The notes: a model not told the origin generated them from the sequence alone. A DNA stretch of 64,000 nucleotides from DYKG01 sp964596185 (GCA_964596185.1 CAZQUE010000009.1:28976-92975), one strand, 5' to 3'. Shown: positions 9,679 through 19,099, numbered from the stretch's first letter. A program made the numbers and translations.

Positions 9679-9861
9679 TTATTGCAAGCCCGCCTGTTTC
9701 AGAATCGACTTGACCGTTCTGGGGTCAAGATCGCCCTTGTGATATGGAACAGTTACTTTCCCAGTTTTTGAAGGATGAATATATTGATAGTGGGAACCTT
9801 TTGCAGCCTTAAAGAACCAGCCATCATTCAACAAAAGCTTCTCAACTTCTTTAAATTTCAT
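9679..9861 (-). CDS. hicA: HicA-family mRNA interferase toxin, 60 aa
   Basis: Small dsRBD-like protein beginning MKFKEVEKLLLNDGWFF, with the catalytic GSH motif (KGSHYQYIHP) and the usual VTVPYHKG and TVKSILKQAGL ending. HicA cleaves mRNA on and off the ribosome. The ATG at 9861 is the family start; upstream in-frame codons to 9903 would begin inside the -35 box. With the TSS expected near 9868 the 5' UTR is only a few bases, with a GGGTGAGGG stretch next to the ATG. The pair sits between cas6f and the CRISPR leader in the same orientation. Confidence 0.88.
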   Translation of the reverse strand: MKFKEVEKLLLNDGWFFKAAKGSHYQYIHPSKTGKVTVPYHKGDLDPRTVKSILKQAGLQ

Positions 9862-9874
9862 GCCCTCACCCTTA

Positions 9875-9903
9875 AAGATACGCATAATGCGCATCAATGT
9901 CAA
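9875..9903 (-). promoter_or_regulatory. hicAB promoter with overlapping inverted-repeat operator
   Basis: On the minus strand a consensus TTGACA (9903-9898) is followed after 17 bases by TATCTT (9880-9875). An inverted repeat, GATACGCAT-A-ATGCGCATC at 9877-9895 (9-bp arms, one mismatch), covers the -10 box and spacer. That is where a HicB repressor would block transcription. It makes hicAB independent of the cas operon promoter. Confidence 0.7.
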
Positions 9904-9988
9904 TTAACTCAGCATTTAAGCTTTTTTTACCTTATTCCTGTAACATAAGACCAAAAAGACTTTGTCTACCTATTGTCGGTTTAATGAA

Positions 9989-10573
9989 TTACCAGATTGG
10001 TACGGTTGCCTCACCCAAACTTAAGCCATAGCAGTTAAAAACCCCTTCAGAATGCTCAAATTTCAGCTCTCGCTTAATTATCAGCCTGAATTCCCTTTTT
10101 CCAGATAAGCTTTTGGCCTGCACGTAAGGGAAGTTCACTCGTTTTTCTTCATATTCCGAATAATAGGCCATTGCCTGTTCAAGAGATTCATTTTTTCGCA
10201 TGGCGCGACGGCGAGCTAGACGTTCAATACTGGTTTTGCCCTGCCATCTTTTAAAAACCGCATACCCCTTGATTATTGAATTTGGAACCGACCGAACAGG
10301 ACTAATTGAAACATAGTCAGAAAAAGACGAGAACCATTTTTCGAGGTTCAATTGCTGCAAATCATTATCTTTAACTGAAAAAACCCGAATATGATTACCT
10401 AAACCGTTTTTTTCAGCGCTATAATCAGGCAACGATATGCCCACTGGCACATGATTTTCATCGTCTTTTATTTCTACAAGCGCCAGATGAAGTTGCTGAT
10501 ACACTTTTTTCCAAAGAAAATAAAGCCCGACCTCAACATCTGGAAGCAATGCGATCTCTTGAAAGAATTTCAT
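9989..10573 (-). CDS. cas6f: Cas6f (Csy4) pre-crRNA endoribonuclease, 194 aa
   Basis: Cuts the pre-crRNA at the base of the repeat hairpin and stays bound to the crRNA 3' handle. The catalytic histidine is at residue 29 (QQLHLALVE), the same position as in P. aeruginosa Csy4. The Arg-rich recognition helix (SIERLARRRAMRKN) and the family C-terminus (YGLSLGEATVPIW) are present. The repeat of the adjacent array has the CTGCC/GGCAG stem this family recognises. Last gene of the cas operon, 3 bases after cas7f. Confidence 0.96.
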   Translation of the reverse strand: MKFFQEIALLPDVEVGLYFLWKKVYQQLHLALVEIKDDENHVPVGISLPDYSAEKNGLGNHIRVFSVKDNDLQQLNLEKWFSSFSDYVSISPVRSVPNSIIKGYAVFKRWQGKTSIERLARRRAMRKNESLEQAMAYYSEYEEKRVNFPYVQAKSLSGKREFRLIIKRELKFEHSEGVFNCYGLSLGEATVPIW

Positions 10574-10576
10574 TTC

Positions 10577-11608
10577 CTACTCCTTGTCGCTTTCGCCAAA
10601 CACGCCTCCGCGAACCAACACAGACATAACGTAATGTTCATGATCTTCTTTTTCGAGCTTGTTTTTTGCGGTATATGTGTCAAATAGAGTAAAAAAGTCT
10701 ACTTTCTCAGTTGGTTTTCGATATGCAACCCCAAGATTTGTCACTGCACCATAGGGCTCGGCAGCAATTGGCCCGGTTTTAACTTCACCAAATTCGGGAT
10801 ACCATGTATCAATAGTTCTTAGGGCATTGCCTATTTTTTGTGAATGCATAGCGGCAATTTCATTGATGCTGTAAAGGATTTTACTTTTCTTGCCCTTTTT
10901 GTTTCCCTTTTCTTTATCCATTACAAGCTCCTCGCTGGGATATACATCCTGGGCAGATCCCACCTGGGCATAAACATCGATTTCGAGCATAAGATAATCT
11001 CTTTTTCCTGATAGAGAATCTGCAATCAAACTGGCCAATTCTTCAATTTTCGCGTCGCTTTTTGAAAAATCACGCAAAGAATAAGCATGAGCGTTGAAAG
11101 TCCATTTTCTACCTTGAAGGTCTTTATTCATGGCTTCGACACAAACTTCAATATTTTCGGCACCCACACGATTTCGCCACAAAGCACGGCCATTTGCAAT
11201 GTTCAATGCATAGCGCTTAGCCAATTCTTTAAAACCGTATTTTTCAATGTAACCCTGAACTACATCGGTATAATTCTGCAAGAAGTTTCTGTCATTGCAC
11301 GCTGAAGGTTTTTCAATGCCGCTTAAGACCTTTAAAGTAAATGAAAGTTTTAGTGTATCCTGGTTGAGGTCTAGACCACAACTGTCGACTGTTTGCAGGT
11401 TTGCATTTTCTACATTTGCATCAAGTTTAGCCGGATCTTTCAGGTCTTTTTTCTTCAACCTGTTAGAAATAGTTCCTCTAACGGACTTTTCTTTAAGATT
11501 TAGTGGCAGGCATTTGTCATTTTCATGGCGATTTTCCCAGTTTGTGCCGTAAAGGAACCCATCAGACGGAACAAGTTTTTTCTCAAAAGCAAGTACGGAA
11601 GCTGTCAT
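10577..11608 (-). CDS. cas7f: Cas7f (Csy3), Cascade backbone subunit, 343 aa
   Basis: The N-terminus ASVLAFEKKLVPSDGFLYG and NWENR are typical of Csy3, which polymerises (six copies in known Csy complexes) along the crRNA spacer. Length matches the family. The gene overlaps the end of cas5f by one base (TAATG), so the two are translationally coupled. No truncation or stop is seen. Confidence 0.95.
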   Translation of the reverse strand: MTASVLAFEKKLVPSDGFLYGTNWENRHENDKCLPLNLKEKSVRGTISNRLKKKDLKDPAKLDANVENANLQTVDSCGLDLNQDTLKLSFTLKVLSGIEKPSACNDRNFLQNYTDVVQGYIEKYGFKELAKRYALNIANGRALWRNRVGAENIEVCVEAMNKDLQGRKWTFNAHAYSLRDFSKSDAKIEELASLIADSLSGKRDYLMLEIDVYAQVGSAQDVYPSEELVMDKEKGNKKGKKSKILYSINEIAAMHSQKIGNALRTIDTWYPEFGEVKTGPIAAEPYGAVTNLGVAYRKPTEKVDFFTLFDTYTAKNKLEKEDHEHYVMSVLVRGGVFGESDKE

Positions 11609-12504
11609 TATTTTTCTCCTTCAAAATTCTTACAAAGATATAGATTTTCGTTCTTACGATATTCATAATGCCAGAAAGCATCATCGAATCTTAGCCGATG
11701 GGGCATTTTAAATTCACCCAAAGTAACTATGGCTTCTGCAAATCGATGAGGCACTGACGGATCTCTCTGATTAAAAGTTTTGCCAGGGTCTGTCAACTCT
11801 GAAATTCCTTGAAAACCAACAGCAATGGGGATGACCCAGCCGGAAGTTTTACGTTTTAGCGACCATGAGACTTCACCCGATTCAGTTTTTTCACAAACGT
11901 TATGAAGGGCAACATGATCTAAAATTGCATCCAGCGCATCGTCCCCGTTTTCCATAGAGGCCTTTACAAGGTCACGGCGTTCGATTAAAACATATCCAGG
12001 CATTAATGAATTGAGCAGCTTTTGTTTTTCATTATCAGAATCAGGTTTTCTGTATTCGATACCTGAAAAGTCAAGAATATCTCCTCCAGCCACTTTGGTT
12101 TTTGAATGAAGTATTGACTCTAGTCTGGCCTCAAAATCATCAAAATCAAATCTGCTAAGATTATTACAGCCAATAATCAATGAAACGCAAAGATTACAAC
12201 GGCCCTCCTCAATAAAAGAAGGGCGTGCACCTTTTATTGTTAGAGGATTCCCAGTTCCAATGATCGACCAATCATAATCCCCACGCCCTTTATAGGTGTG
12301 AAGTTTGAAATCATGGCAAGCAACTGCAACCTGATTGAATTCGAGTTGTTTGAAACCTTCAATCTCGTTAAGCTTTCGCTGCATGGCATGAATTGCTCCG
12401 AGCCAGGCGGTCATTGCAGGGAAACCGATGGTGAAAGCACTCGACAATGCGTTAGCATTCTGAATTTTAAGTTCCCGTATTACAATATAAGAGTTTGAAT
12501 TCAT
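11608..12504 (-). CDS. cas5f: Cas5f (Csy2), Cascade subunit, 298 aa
   Basis: Csy2 forms a heterodimer with Csy1 at the crRNA 5' handle. The N-terminal RRM-like start (SYIVIRELKIQNANALSSAF, then IGFPAMTAWLGAIHAMQRK) is the family signature. Length is close to the usual 300 residues. It overlaps cas8f by 4 bases and cas7f by 1, so it belongs to one translationally coupled operon. Confidence 0.94.
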   Translation of the reverse strand: MNSNSYIVIRELKIQNANALSSAFTIGFPAMTAWLGAIHAMQRKLNEIEGFKQLEFNQVAVACHDFKLHTYKGRGDYDWSIIGTGNPLTIKGARPSFIEEGRCNLCVSLIIGCNNLSRFDFDDFEARLESILHSKTKVAGGDILDFSGIEYRKPDSDNEKQKLLNSLMPGYVLIERRDLVKASMENGDDALDAILDHVALHNVCEKTESGEVSWSLKRKTSGWVIPIAVGFQGISELTDPGKTFNQRDPSVPHRFAEAIVTLGEFKMPHRLRFDDAFWHYEYRKNENLYLCKNFEGEK

Positions 12505-13769
12505 AAAAGAACCTCGCTCTGGCTTTCTATGAGCTTTTTAATATAAACCAGCTCATCATCAGAAAGTTTAATGGCATCGCTGCCAGTCACTTTCTGATAG
12601 GCTTTTATAATCCAGCGAGCAATGTCGTTCAGAAATTCACTGATTTCTACCTCAGACTCTGCTCGAATTGGTCTATAAAAATCATCAAGAACAATCTTTT
12701 GGGAAACGGGCAAGCCTGCGCAGCGTTCTTTTGCACTCCAGCCGATTTCAGAGGAACGAATTGCCCAGATTTTTCTAACAATATCATCGAAAATAGCCAA
12801 TATTCGATTATCTCTACCCTGACGAATGTTAAGGTTATTGATATCGGCCTTAAAAAGCTTATGAAGGGCAGAAAGTTCTTCTTTATAAAAACCCGGCCAC
12901 AAGACTTCTGCAAAAAAATTCTTTCGAGGCAATTTCACTTTATAGCCAGATAAAACAGGTGGCAGGCTCGGCAAAAAAAAGAATTGCCCTCTAAATAATT
13001 TATCTTGCCCATGCTTATCGGGTAATTTCTTGTTATTTAGGTAACTGATATTTTGAGGCTGCTTCCCACCAAAGCTGACCTTGGTAAGGTTCAGGTAAAT
13101 TTTGTAGGGGAATTCATTCGTTTTCAAGTCTTTTTTTCCTTCTCTCTGATAGCTAATAACTTCAGAATTAACTCGTTTTTTCAACTCAAACATCAGAGAT
13201 GAGGAAAACAGAATCGTAAGTTGATGATAATTAAAATTTTCATCAACTACTGGAAAATAAACCTGCTTTAACTTTGAACTAGTGCAATTTTTCCCATGAA
13301 ATTTACATACTGCAATCAAAGCGTCTTTTAATTTTTCAAAAGTTTTATCACTACATTTGCAAAATATATGGTTTTTCACATCACTATTATTTTTTAGATG
13401 CCACAAAAAAGTATTGCCGTCTTGCATTCGCAAACTTAAAAGCTGTGTATAGGGTATATCTTTGGCATCAGTAACCCTCATATCAAGTTCAATATTTTTA
13501 ACATTACCGCTGCGCAAGTAACCATCTTGCTTGAAAGGGGAACATGCAATTACTGAAGTTAGATAAATGCCACCTGTTTTTTTTGCACTGGGGTGGGTAA
13601 AATTTGTTGGATGAGTAGTTAAATCAACATTTTGGAGCTGCTGAATCCTTTTCAAAAGCCATTGCTCAATGTTGTTAACTATTTTGTCCAGTTTCTCTTT
13701 TTCACTGCTCTGACCTGAAATTTCAAATAGATTTTTTTCTTCAAAGAACTCTATAATTGGGCTATACAA
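12501..13769 (-). CDS. cas8f: Cas8f (Csy1), large subunit, 422 aa
   Basis: Recognised by position between cas2-3 and cas5f, by size (Csy1 is about 430 aa) and by features such as the N-terminal helical start, THPTNFTHPSAK and the C-terminal helix bundle WIIKAYQKVTG. Csy1 reads the PAM and, with Csy2, caps the 5' end of the crRNA complex. It is the most divergent I-F subunit. It starts 12 bases after cas2-3 and overlaps cas5f by 4 bases. Confidence 0.92.
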   Translation of the reverse strand: MYSPIIEFFEEKNLFEISGQSSEKEKLDKIVNNIEQWLLKRIQQLQNVDLTTHPTNFTHPSAKKTGGIYLTSVIACSPFKQDGYLRSGNVKNIELDMRVTDAKDIPYTQLLSLRMQDGNTFLWHLKNNSDVKNHIFCKCSDKTFEKLKDALIAVCKFHGKNCTSSKLKQVYFPVVDENFNYHQLTILFSSSLMFELKKRVNSEVISYQREGKKDLKTNEFPYKIYLNLTKVSFGGKQPQNISYLNNKKLPDKHGQDKLFRGQFFFLPSLPPVLSGYKVKLPRKNFFAEVLWPGFYKEELSALHKLFKADINNLNIRQGRDNRILAIFDDIVRKIWAIRSSEIGWSAKERCAGLPVSQKIVLDDFYRPIRAESEVEISEFLNDIARWIIKAYQKVTGSDAIKLSDDELVYIKKLIESQSEVLL

Positions 13770-13781
13770 TGCTTTCCTCCC

Positions 13782-16700
13782 TTATTTTCTTACCAATCCA
13801 AAGACGGAAGAATATTCGTATTCTGCGAAATCATCATAAGTCGTTACTTCAATACTGCCAAATTTTCTGGCAGCGTTATCAACAAAGCCATCACTGCTAT
13901 AATCAACAAGTATTTTGTAATAGTCGCGATCGAGCCAAATCCTGTCTTTATCTATATTATCTTCAGACAAGTGGGTAATTTTGAACAGCTTATCTACAGC
14001 AGATAGATCACCATTGTCATCTTTCTGCATAAAAACAAAGTCTGTGTCTTCATCGTCACTGTTTTCAGGTAGCAAATACAGGGTTTCGGTTTTCATACCT
14101 GTTCTGAATTTCGTCAACATTTGCGGTAGGCCGCTGAGCCACCAACATTGAGATATCCAGCCCATAGGTTTTTCCGGCCCTTTGGCGTCAAAATCGGCCA
14201 AAGTCTGCTTTGTAACATGATGTTCGAGATCGACGAAAGATTCTGTCGGGTTCAGTTTATCAGCTCGAATAATTCGCGGAATTGAATTAATTCCGTTCTC
14301 AAGCAGCTTTTCATCCAGAATGCCTTTTAAATCATGGGTAGTAAAAAAAGCTTCATCTTCGAAGCCGGGCTGGCAAAATACTTTTTCACGATCTTTTCCC
14401 AGAACCTTATTCTTGAAGCCTTTAAAGTTGAACTGCATTACGGCAATATTTTTGTTTTCATAAGCACTTTTTCGATGCCTGCGCACACGACCGGCCATTT
14501 GAATCACTGACCTGAAAGAAGAAGGCTCTATTAATGCCCAATTAAAATCGTGATCACGGCCAATCTCTTCAACAGGTGTTGCGACCACAATGTAGACAAG
14601 ATTCGCTTTCTTGCTACTATCAAGATGGCGGCGAATAAAAGGATCTTTAAAAATTTCTTCAGGTCTTTTTCGTTTCAGTAACTTATCAAGAACTTTTTCC
14701 TGCGCATGGCGCAAAATCATAATCTGTTGACTATGGTAGACCATGATTTTCACTTCAGTTTCTTCACCCCAGTCTGCATTCATAAGGTATCTGCCAAGAT
14801 TCACGCACGGCTTGATATTTGCCATGCGAACAACTCCGAAAGAAACCAGTCTGCCAGTTTTCTTATCTTTTTCGCAGTTGTCGGTATGAAGTCTGAAGAT
14901 ATTATTCTTCACTGCCTCGAAATATTGTTCTTCAACACTCAACCCAGAATCATTTGAATAATTTGTTTCAGCGATAAAGCCCCTTCGCTGAACTTCTGAA
15001 GCTAGAATCTTTCGGCAACGGCTTTGAGTGAATTTTGCATGCAAGGAAACATACGCAGAGTTGTCTGCCTCTTCATCAGCCAAGGTTAAGGTAGAAACCT
15101 TCGTTTTAAACTCGTCTATCCAGGCACAGCCCACATCAGGAGAAAAATTCCTTGATGCGGCATAGAGTTTATAACCGTTCTGATAAGCATTAAAGAAGCC
15201 AAGTGTCAAATCTGGTGGCATAGTTGCTGACGAAAGCATGACTTTGCGCCCAAGCATTCCGGCAAGATGAATCAACCGACTAATAGCAATTAAGTCGTTA
15301 CCGGTAAAATCGTCAATTTCGTCAATTACCAGATCTGATGACATAATTCTGAGACAAGGCAAAATATGATGCCCGCCTCTGATCGATTCAGTGGCAGACA
15401 TAAGGTGGTCTATTGTACATACCAGAAGCGGTGCATATAAAAGCTGTCTATGTTTTTCATTCTGTAATACGGTTACCAGCTTTTCATCAGAAACACCGCA
15501 TTCAAAATCTAAAAATTCACTGAGGATATCTTCAGTGGACTCTGATGAATTATCCTTATTTAAAAAAACATTATTACTAATGCTTTGATCTTTCTCAAAC
15601 AAATCTTTTATTGCTTTACTTCCGATCAATACAGCCAATTCAGAATTATCCAGACCTATTTCGCCACGATAAACCTCACCTGTTTGAAGGGTTAAAGTTC
15701 TTAAACCGAGAGCATTGATATAACGCAAGGACGACTTATCAATAGATATTGCCCGCATTATTTTTGCGTTCGCAATTGTTTTACCGCAGCCTGTACTAGC
15801 CATATTTAGAGCAAAAAAACCAGTTTTTGAGATATCCTTGACAGAATTTCGCCAGCTTTCAATTTCTTCAACAGCCTTGTTTTGCCATGCAAACTCTTGC
15901 GGACTTCTTTTTCTCAATTGTCTGACACTGGCAGCGCCAGGCATTTCTGTCTCAAAATCCGGAAGCTGATGAGCAATTCTAATGGCATTTTCCATTACTC
16001 CGACAAGATGCTCGTCAAGCATTTGCTTTAATTGCCGTTCACCGTCAACAAAACCCGTATTGGCGTAAAGTTCTGATTTATACTTCCAGCTTTTATCTGC
16101 TTTTCTTGACGAATAATAATGATCACCAAGCATTAGACAAAGTCTAGAAAAATGTAAAACAATCCGGTATAAACCATTTTTGGCAATTTCTTTGAATTCT
16201 TCAGTTATTTCTAAAGCCTTTGAAGACCATCTTTTCAACTGCTTATTCCAGGGGTCACTATTTGTGGGAATACCTTTCGGAAACTTAAAACATAATTTCT
16301 CTCTTGTTTTTTCCGATTCATTTTTGTAGCCATAAGTAGAATTCAATTGTTTGAAAAGTTTTTTGTAATCAGACAACGATTCTTTTCTAAAGCTCTTTAG
16401 ACGGTCATCATAGAGCACAGGCATTCGATGGTGACTTAGAATAAGCCACATAAGCATGGAAGCAAACGGTGGCAAATCATGCAGGGGCCTTTCAATCGCT
16501 TCAACGAGACTTTCATTGTCAAGTTTCAGGCAGAATTCTTCATTTTTAAATCGTCGTAGCCATTCTTCATCTGTTTTGGCATCTTTTATAAAATGCTTCA
16601 GCAATACGCATGAGATCCATTCATGCCTCAGCGGGTCTTTCTGAATGGTCTTCGCCTTCAATTTACTTTGAAAGCATTCCGAAGATTTCCCAAAATCATG

Positions 16701-17063
16701 GAATAATGCAGCTAGAGCGGTTAAAGTCTTGATATGAGGCAACAAAAACCAACTGTTCTCAAAATCGTTTATTTGGTCAGCTTTAGAATAGTTCGTGGGA
16801 CAAATTCCACGGCTATTGAACTTAGCTTTATTTCCTACTACCCACATTAGTTCAGTAGAGTATCTTCCAGCGATTCTGTGGCAGGCAACAGAAGTCTGTC
16901 TGGTAGCATATTTGCTCAAAAGAACCTTAACCGCCTTTAGGCCTTCCATTGTAATTCGTGTTTTCCAGGTTTTAGAGCCTATCCGCTCGGCAAAACTATC
17001 CAGAATTTGACGCGTTCTTTTCGTTGCAGTTTTCTCGCACTCGGAAACAAATATAACAATCAT
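13782..17063 (-). CDS. cas3: Cas2-3 fusion nuclease-helicase of type I-F, 1093 aa
   Basis: The Cas2 domain forms residues 1 to about 90 (MIVIFVSECEKTATKRTRQI). The HD nuclease carries HD at 122-123 (AALFHDFGKSSE) and further His at HEW (147) and SHHRMP (near 211). The SF2 helicase has motif I STGCGKT (to residue 429), DEID at 581-584 and SSAT at 611-614. A C-terminal domain follows. It degrades target DNA after recruitment by the Csy complex, while the Cas2 part works with Cas1 in spacer capture. The Cas2-Cas3 fusion is diagnostic of type I-F. All motifs are intact. It overlaps cas1 by 4 bases. Confidence 0.97.
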   Translation of the reverse strand: MIVIFVSECEKTATKRTRQILDSFAERIGSKTWKTRITMEGLKAVKVLLSKYATRQTSVACHRIAGRYSTELMWVVGNKAKFNSRGICPTNYSKADQINDFENSWFLLPHIKTLTALAALFHDFGKSSECFQSKLKAKTIQKDPLRHEWISCVLLKHFIKDAKTDEEWLRRFKNEEFCLKLDNESLVEAIERPLHDLPPFASMLMWLILSHHRMPVLYDDRLKSFRKESLSDYKKLFKQLNSTYGYKNESEKTREKLCFKFPKGIPTNSDPWNKQLKRWSSKALEITEEFKEIAKNGLYRIVLHFSRLCLMLGDHYYSSRKADKSWKYKSELYANTGFVDGERQLKQMLDEHLVGVMENAIRIAHQLPDFETEMPGAASVRQLRKRSPQEFAWQNKAVEEIESWRNSVKDISKTGFFALNMASTGCGKTIANAKIMRAISIDKSSLRYINALGLRTLTLQTGEVYRGEIGLDNSELAVLIGSKAIKDLFEKDQSISNNVFLNKDNSSESTEDILSEFLDFECGVSDEKLVTVLQNEKHRQLLYAPLLVCTIDHLMSATESIRGGHHILPCLRIMSSDLVIDEIDDFTGNDLIAISRLIHLAGMLGRKVMLSSATMPPDLTLGFFNAYQNGYKLYAASRNFSPDVGCAWIDEFKTKVSTLTLADEEADNSAYVSLHAKFTQSRCRKILASEVQRRGFIAETNYSNDSGLSVEEQYFEAVKNNIFRLHTDNCEKDKKTGRLVSFGVVRMANIKPCVNLGRYLMNADWGEETEVKIMVYHSQQIMILRHAQEKVLDKLLKRKRPEEIFKDPFIRRHLDSSKKANLVYIVVATPVEEIGRDHDFNWALIEPSSFRSVIQMAGRVRRHRKSAYENKNIAVMQFNFKGFKNKVLGKDREKVFCQPGFEDEAFFTTHDLKGILDEKLLENGINSIPRIIRADKLNPTESFVDLEHHVTKQTLADFDAKGPEKPMGWISQCWWLSGLPQMLTKFRTGMKTETLYLLPENSDDEDTDFVFMQKDDNGDLSAVDKLFKITHLSEDNIDKDRIWLDRDYYKILVDYSSDGFVDNAARKFGSIEVTTYDDFAEYEYSSVFGLVRK

Positions 17064-18043
17064 TTTACTGGCTCAGAATATTGGGCACATACAAGCTTAA
17101 TTGATTCAATCATGATATCTATAGCACTATATTTATCAATAAGAAGATTCATCAAAGTTTCTCTGAATTTTCTCTCGTCATCGCCACGCAAAGCACAGAC
17201 AAAAGCCGTGGGCAGCACTATTGCATCTTTTATGAGGTCGGCAATATCGAAAACAAGAGCTCCACGCCTGGTTTTTCCATGCATAACCGCAAAAGAATGG
17301 GGAATCCCGAGAGTCCATAATGCAGTCGCTGCCAGACCGTAAGCAAGATAATTTCCGTGGTTCAAAAAAATGTTGGCAGAATCTGTCCCTTCGTGATCCC
17401 TTTTAAATGACCCAAAGCCTGTTGTTCGAACTATATAGGCATAGATTCTTTTCGTGGTTCTACCCTCAATTTCCAGAAGGTTCTGAACTGAAGCTGCATT
17501 GTCAATATTTGCAGCCATATCTGACATTATCGACTCAAACTCTAGATCATCAGCATATATACCGAACTCTTTATAAAGAGCCTCTTTTCTCCATATACTG
17601 TTTATGTTATTCAAACGAAGGCTTTGCAGCTCCTTTGCCACATGCAGACGTTTCTCTTGATTAAACCAGAATGAAAGCCAGCCCTGCACGTATTCGGTCG
17701 GCCGATATTCACTCTGAGGGGACATCCACTCAATTTCGTTTCCAGCGAATAATGGCGTACCATCGCCGCCACAGAAACCAATCATGACCCCGGCAGAGGC
17801 AAGCAGGCGAACTGCAGCCTGAGTTATTGAAGTTCCGGTTCCAAGTAGGATGACCGTTGTGTTTGCTATAGGAATGTTCCAATAAGCCTGCTTATCTTTT
17901 TCCTGGGTGATATATTCAACCCGACCACCATTCTGTAAAACTCGGCAATACTCAAGATAATAAATGTTTGCTCGTTTAGACTGCAGGATAGCCTTAAGAT
18001 GCTTCTTTTCAGAAAGAATATTCGCCAGAACCCTCTTTTTCAC
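17060..18043 (-). CDS. cas1: Cas1 integrase, type I-F, 327 aa
   Basis: Cas1 inserts new spacers at the leader end. Visible family features are the N-terminal beta domain (ANTTVILLGTGTSITQAAV, SAGVMIGFCGGDG), the metal-binding Glu in LLEIEGRTTKRIYAYI, and His/Asp in AVMHGKTRRGALVFDIADLIKD. The start is GTG at 18043, with an AGGCGG about 8 bases upstream. First gene of the cas operon, followed by cas2-3 with a 4-base overlap. Together with the very long, sharply regular array it suggests an adaptation module that is or was very active. Confidence 0.97.
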   Translation of the reverse strand: MKKRVLANILSEKKHLKAILQSKRANIYYLEYCRVLQNGGRVEYITQEKDKQAYWNIPIANTTVILLGTGTSITQAAVRLLASAGVMIGFCGGDGTPLFAGNEIEWMSPQSEYRPTEYVQGWLSFWFNQEKRLHVAKELQSLRLNNINSIWRKEALYKEFGIYADDLEFESIMSDMAANIDNAASVQNLLEIEGRTTKRIYAYIVRTTGFGSFKRDHEGTDSANIFLNHGNYLAYGLAATALWTLGIPHSFAVMHGKTRRGALVFDIADLIKDAIVLPTAFVCALRGDDERKFRETLMNLLIDKYSAIDIMIESIKLVCAQYSEPVK

Positions 18044-18086
18044 TACTAATCCGCCTTTTTGCTTAAAATCAAAAAGAACTAACCTG

Positions 18087-18116
18087 ATTTAAGACGTCCC
18101 CGATTTATCTTTTCAA
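18087..18116 (-). promoter_or_regulatory. candidate cas operon promoter
   Basis: On the minus strand TTGAAA and TTAAAT are spaced by 18 bases, about 45 bases upstream of the cas1 start. The hexamers are a fair match only. Confidence 0.35.
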
Positions 18117-18132
18117 GAAAAGTATCACAAAA

Positions 18133-18149
18133 TATTGGCCATGCCAATA
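18133..18149. promoter_or_regulatory. inverted repeat upstream of cas1, possible operator
   Basis: Perfect 7-bp inverted repeat TATTGGC-CAT-GCCAATA, just upstream of the candidate cas promoter and 90 bases from cas1. It is followed at once by the palindrome GTTTAAAC. There is no T-tract, so it is not a usual terminator. The rest of 18044-18250 shows only AT-rich sequence. Confidence 0.4.
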
Positions 18150-18250
18150 GTTTAAACAATTATTTATTTTGCAGGATTTATTCCTATATTTTTTTCACTG
18201 CTTCAAGGGCTTCACACGCTTGCTTGAAGAGAGCGATAAACCATTCTAAT

Positions 18251-19072
18251 TCAGCGGCGGCGGTAGGATTTGCGGATGAAGCGGTAGGTGTTTTTCTCGT
18301 CGATGTTGAAGATGATCTGGCGGTTTGCCGGGTGAGCCAAAGTTGGAGAAATGTAGATTCGGTGGGTTTTGCTGCTGTTAGCGGCGGGATTTTTTACGGT
18401 AAACTGCTGAGGACCAGGCTCGAGGCCTAAACGGACTCTTGATTTGGCCGGGAGAAAAAATGAGTGCTTTCCACCTTCGCAGGTAATTTCGACGCCGCGC
18501 TCACCGGGATTGTCGATAGTTATGGCTGCACCGTAATCCAGGGTCTGACGGAAATGAAGAACGAAGAAAACGCAGAAAAGAAAACCGCCCAGCGCAAAAA
18601 ACAGCTCAAAAACGCCTTTTTTCGTTTCCCAGGTAATTGCCTCGACGAAGCAGTATAAGGCGCCCAGCGGAAAACCAATGAAAAACAGAAGCACAAAAAC
18701 AATGCCGAGAAACGAAGCGATGAAGCCCGGAAAATAGTGATTAAGATTATAACTGTTTCTCTTCGGCGGCAAAGGTGAATCAATCTCACGGGTTTCTATG
18801 TCTTGCTGAATGCCGGTTTCATGGGTTTTGTCACCGGAATAAAAGGTTTCAATCTCCTTGGGGAAGGGCTTTAAAAAATAGGAAACCTCGTCTGATACCG
18901 CGAACCATTCTTTATTACAGTTTTTAATTTGCAGACTCAAGACCTGAAGTTTTTGATCCTGCGGATCAGCCGGAGCAGGACCGAAACTGAAATAGAGCCA
19001 GGCCATATATATGCCCAAAGCCAGCACAAAAGGCGAAAGCAGCCGGCGAAAAAGTCTCAGGTTTTCTTCCAT
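18251..19072 (-). CDS. hypothetical membrane protein, 273 aa
   Basis: I do not recognise a family. Three hydrophobic stretches are visible: one near the N-terminus (SPFVLALGIYMAWLYFSFG) and two in the middle (FIASFLGIVFVLLFFIGFPL and ELFFALGGFLFCVFFVL). About 95 residues of extracytoplasmic-looking sequence separate the first from the second, and a beta-rich C-terminal domain follows the last (ITIDNPGERGVEITCEGGKH), ending in a basic tail. Its start lies 27 bases after the stop of the pcp-grpB fusion on the same strand, so the two may be co-transcribed. Confidence 0.65.
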   Translation of the reverse strand: MEENLRLFRRLLSPFVLALGIYMAWLYFSFGPAPADPQDQKLQVLSLQIKNCNKEWFAVSDEVSYFLKPFPKEIETFYSGDKTHETGIQQDIETREIDSPLPPKRNSYNLNHYFPGFIASFLGIVFVLLFFIGFPLGALYCFVEAITWETKKGVFELFFALGGFLFCVFFVLHFRQTLDYGAAITIDNPGERGVEITCEGGKHSFFLPAKSRVRLGLEPGPQQFTVKNPAANSSKTHRIYISPTLAHPANRQIIFNIDEKNTYRFIRKSYRRR

Positions 19073-19099
19073 TTTTGCTCCAGAATAGTCAGTATAAGC

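Noticed and set aside
9989..18043. Possible CRISPR-associated transposon (type I-F3)
   Set aside because: cas1 and a full cas2-3 with intact HD and helicase motifs are present, and there is no tniQ, tnsA, tnsB or tnsC. This is a canonical defence-type I-F1 system.
18188..18230. CTTCAAG...CTTGAAG hairpin near the end of the membrane protein gene
   Set aside because: Long loop and no T-tract on either strand.
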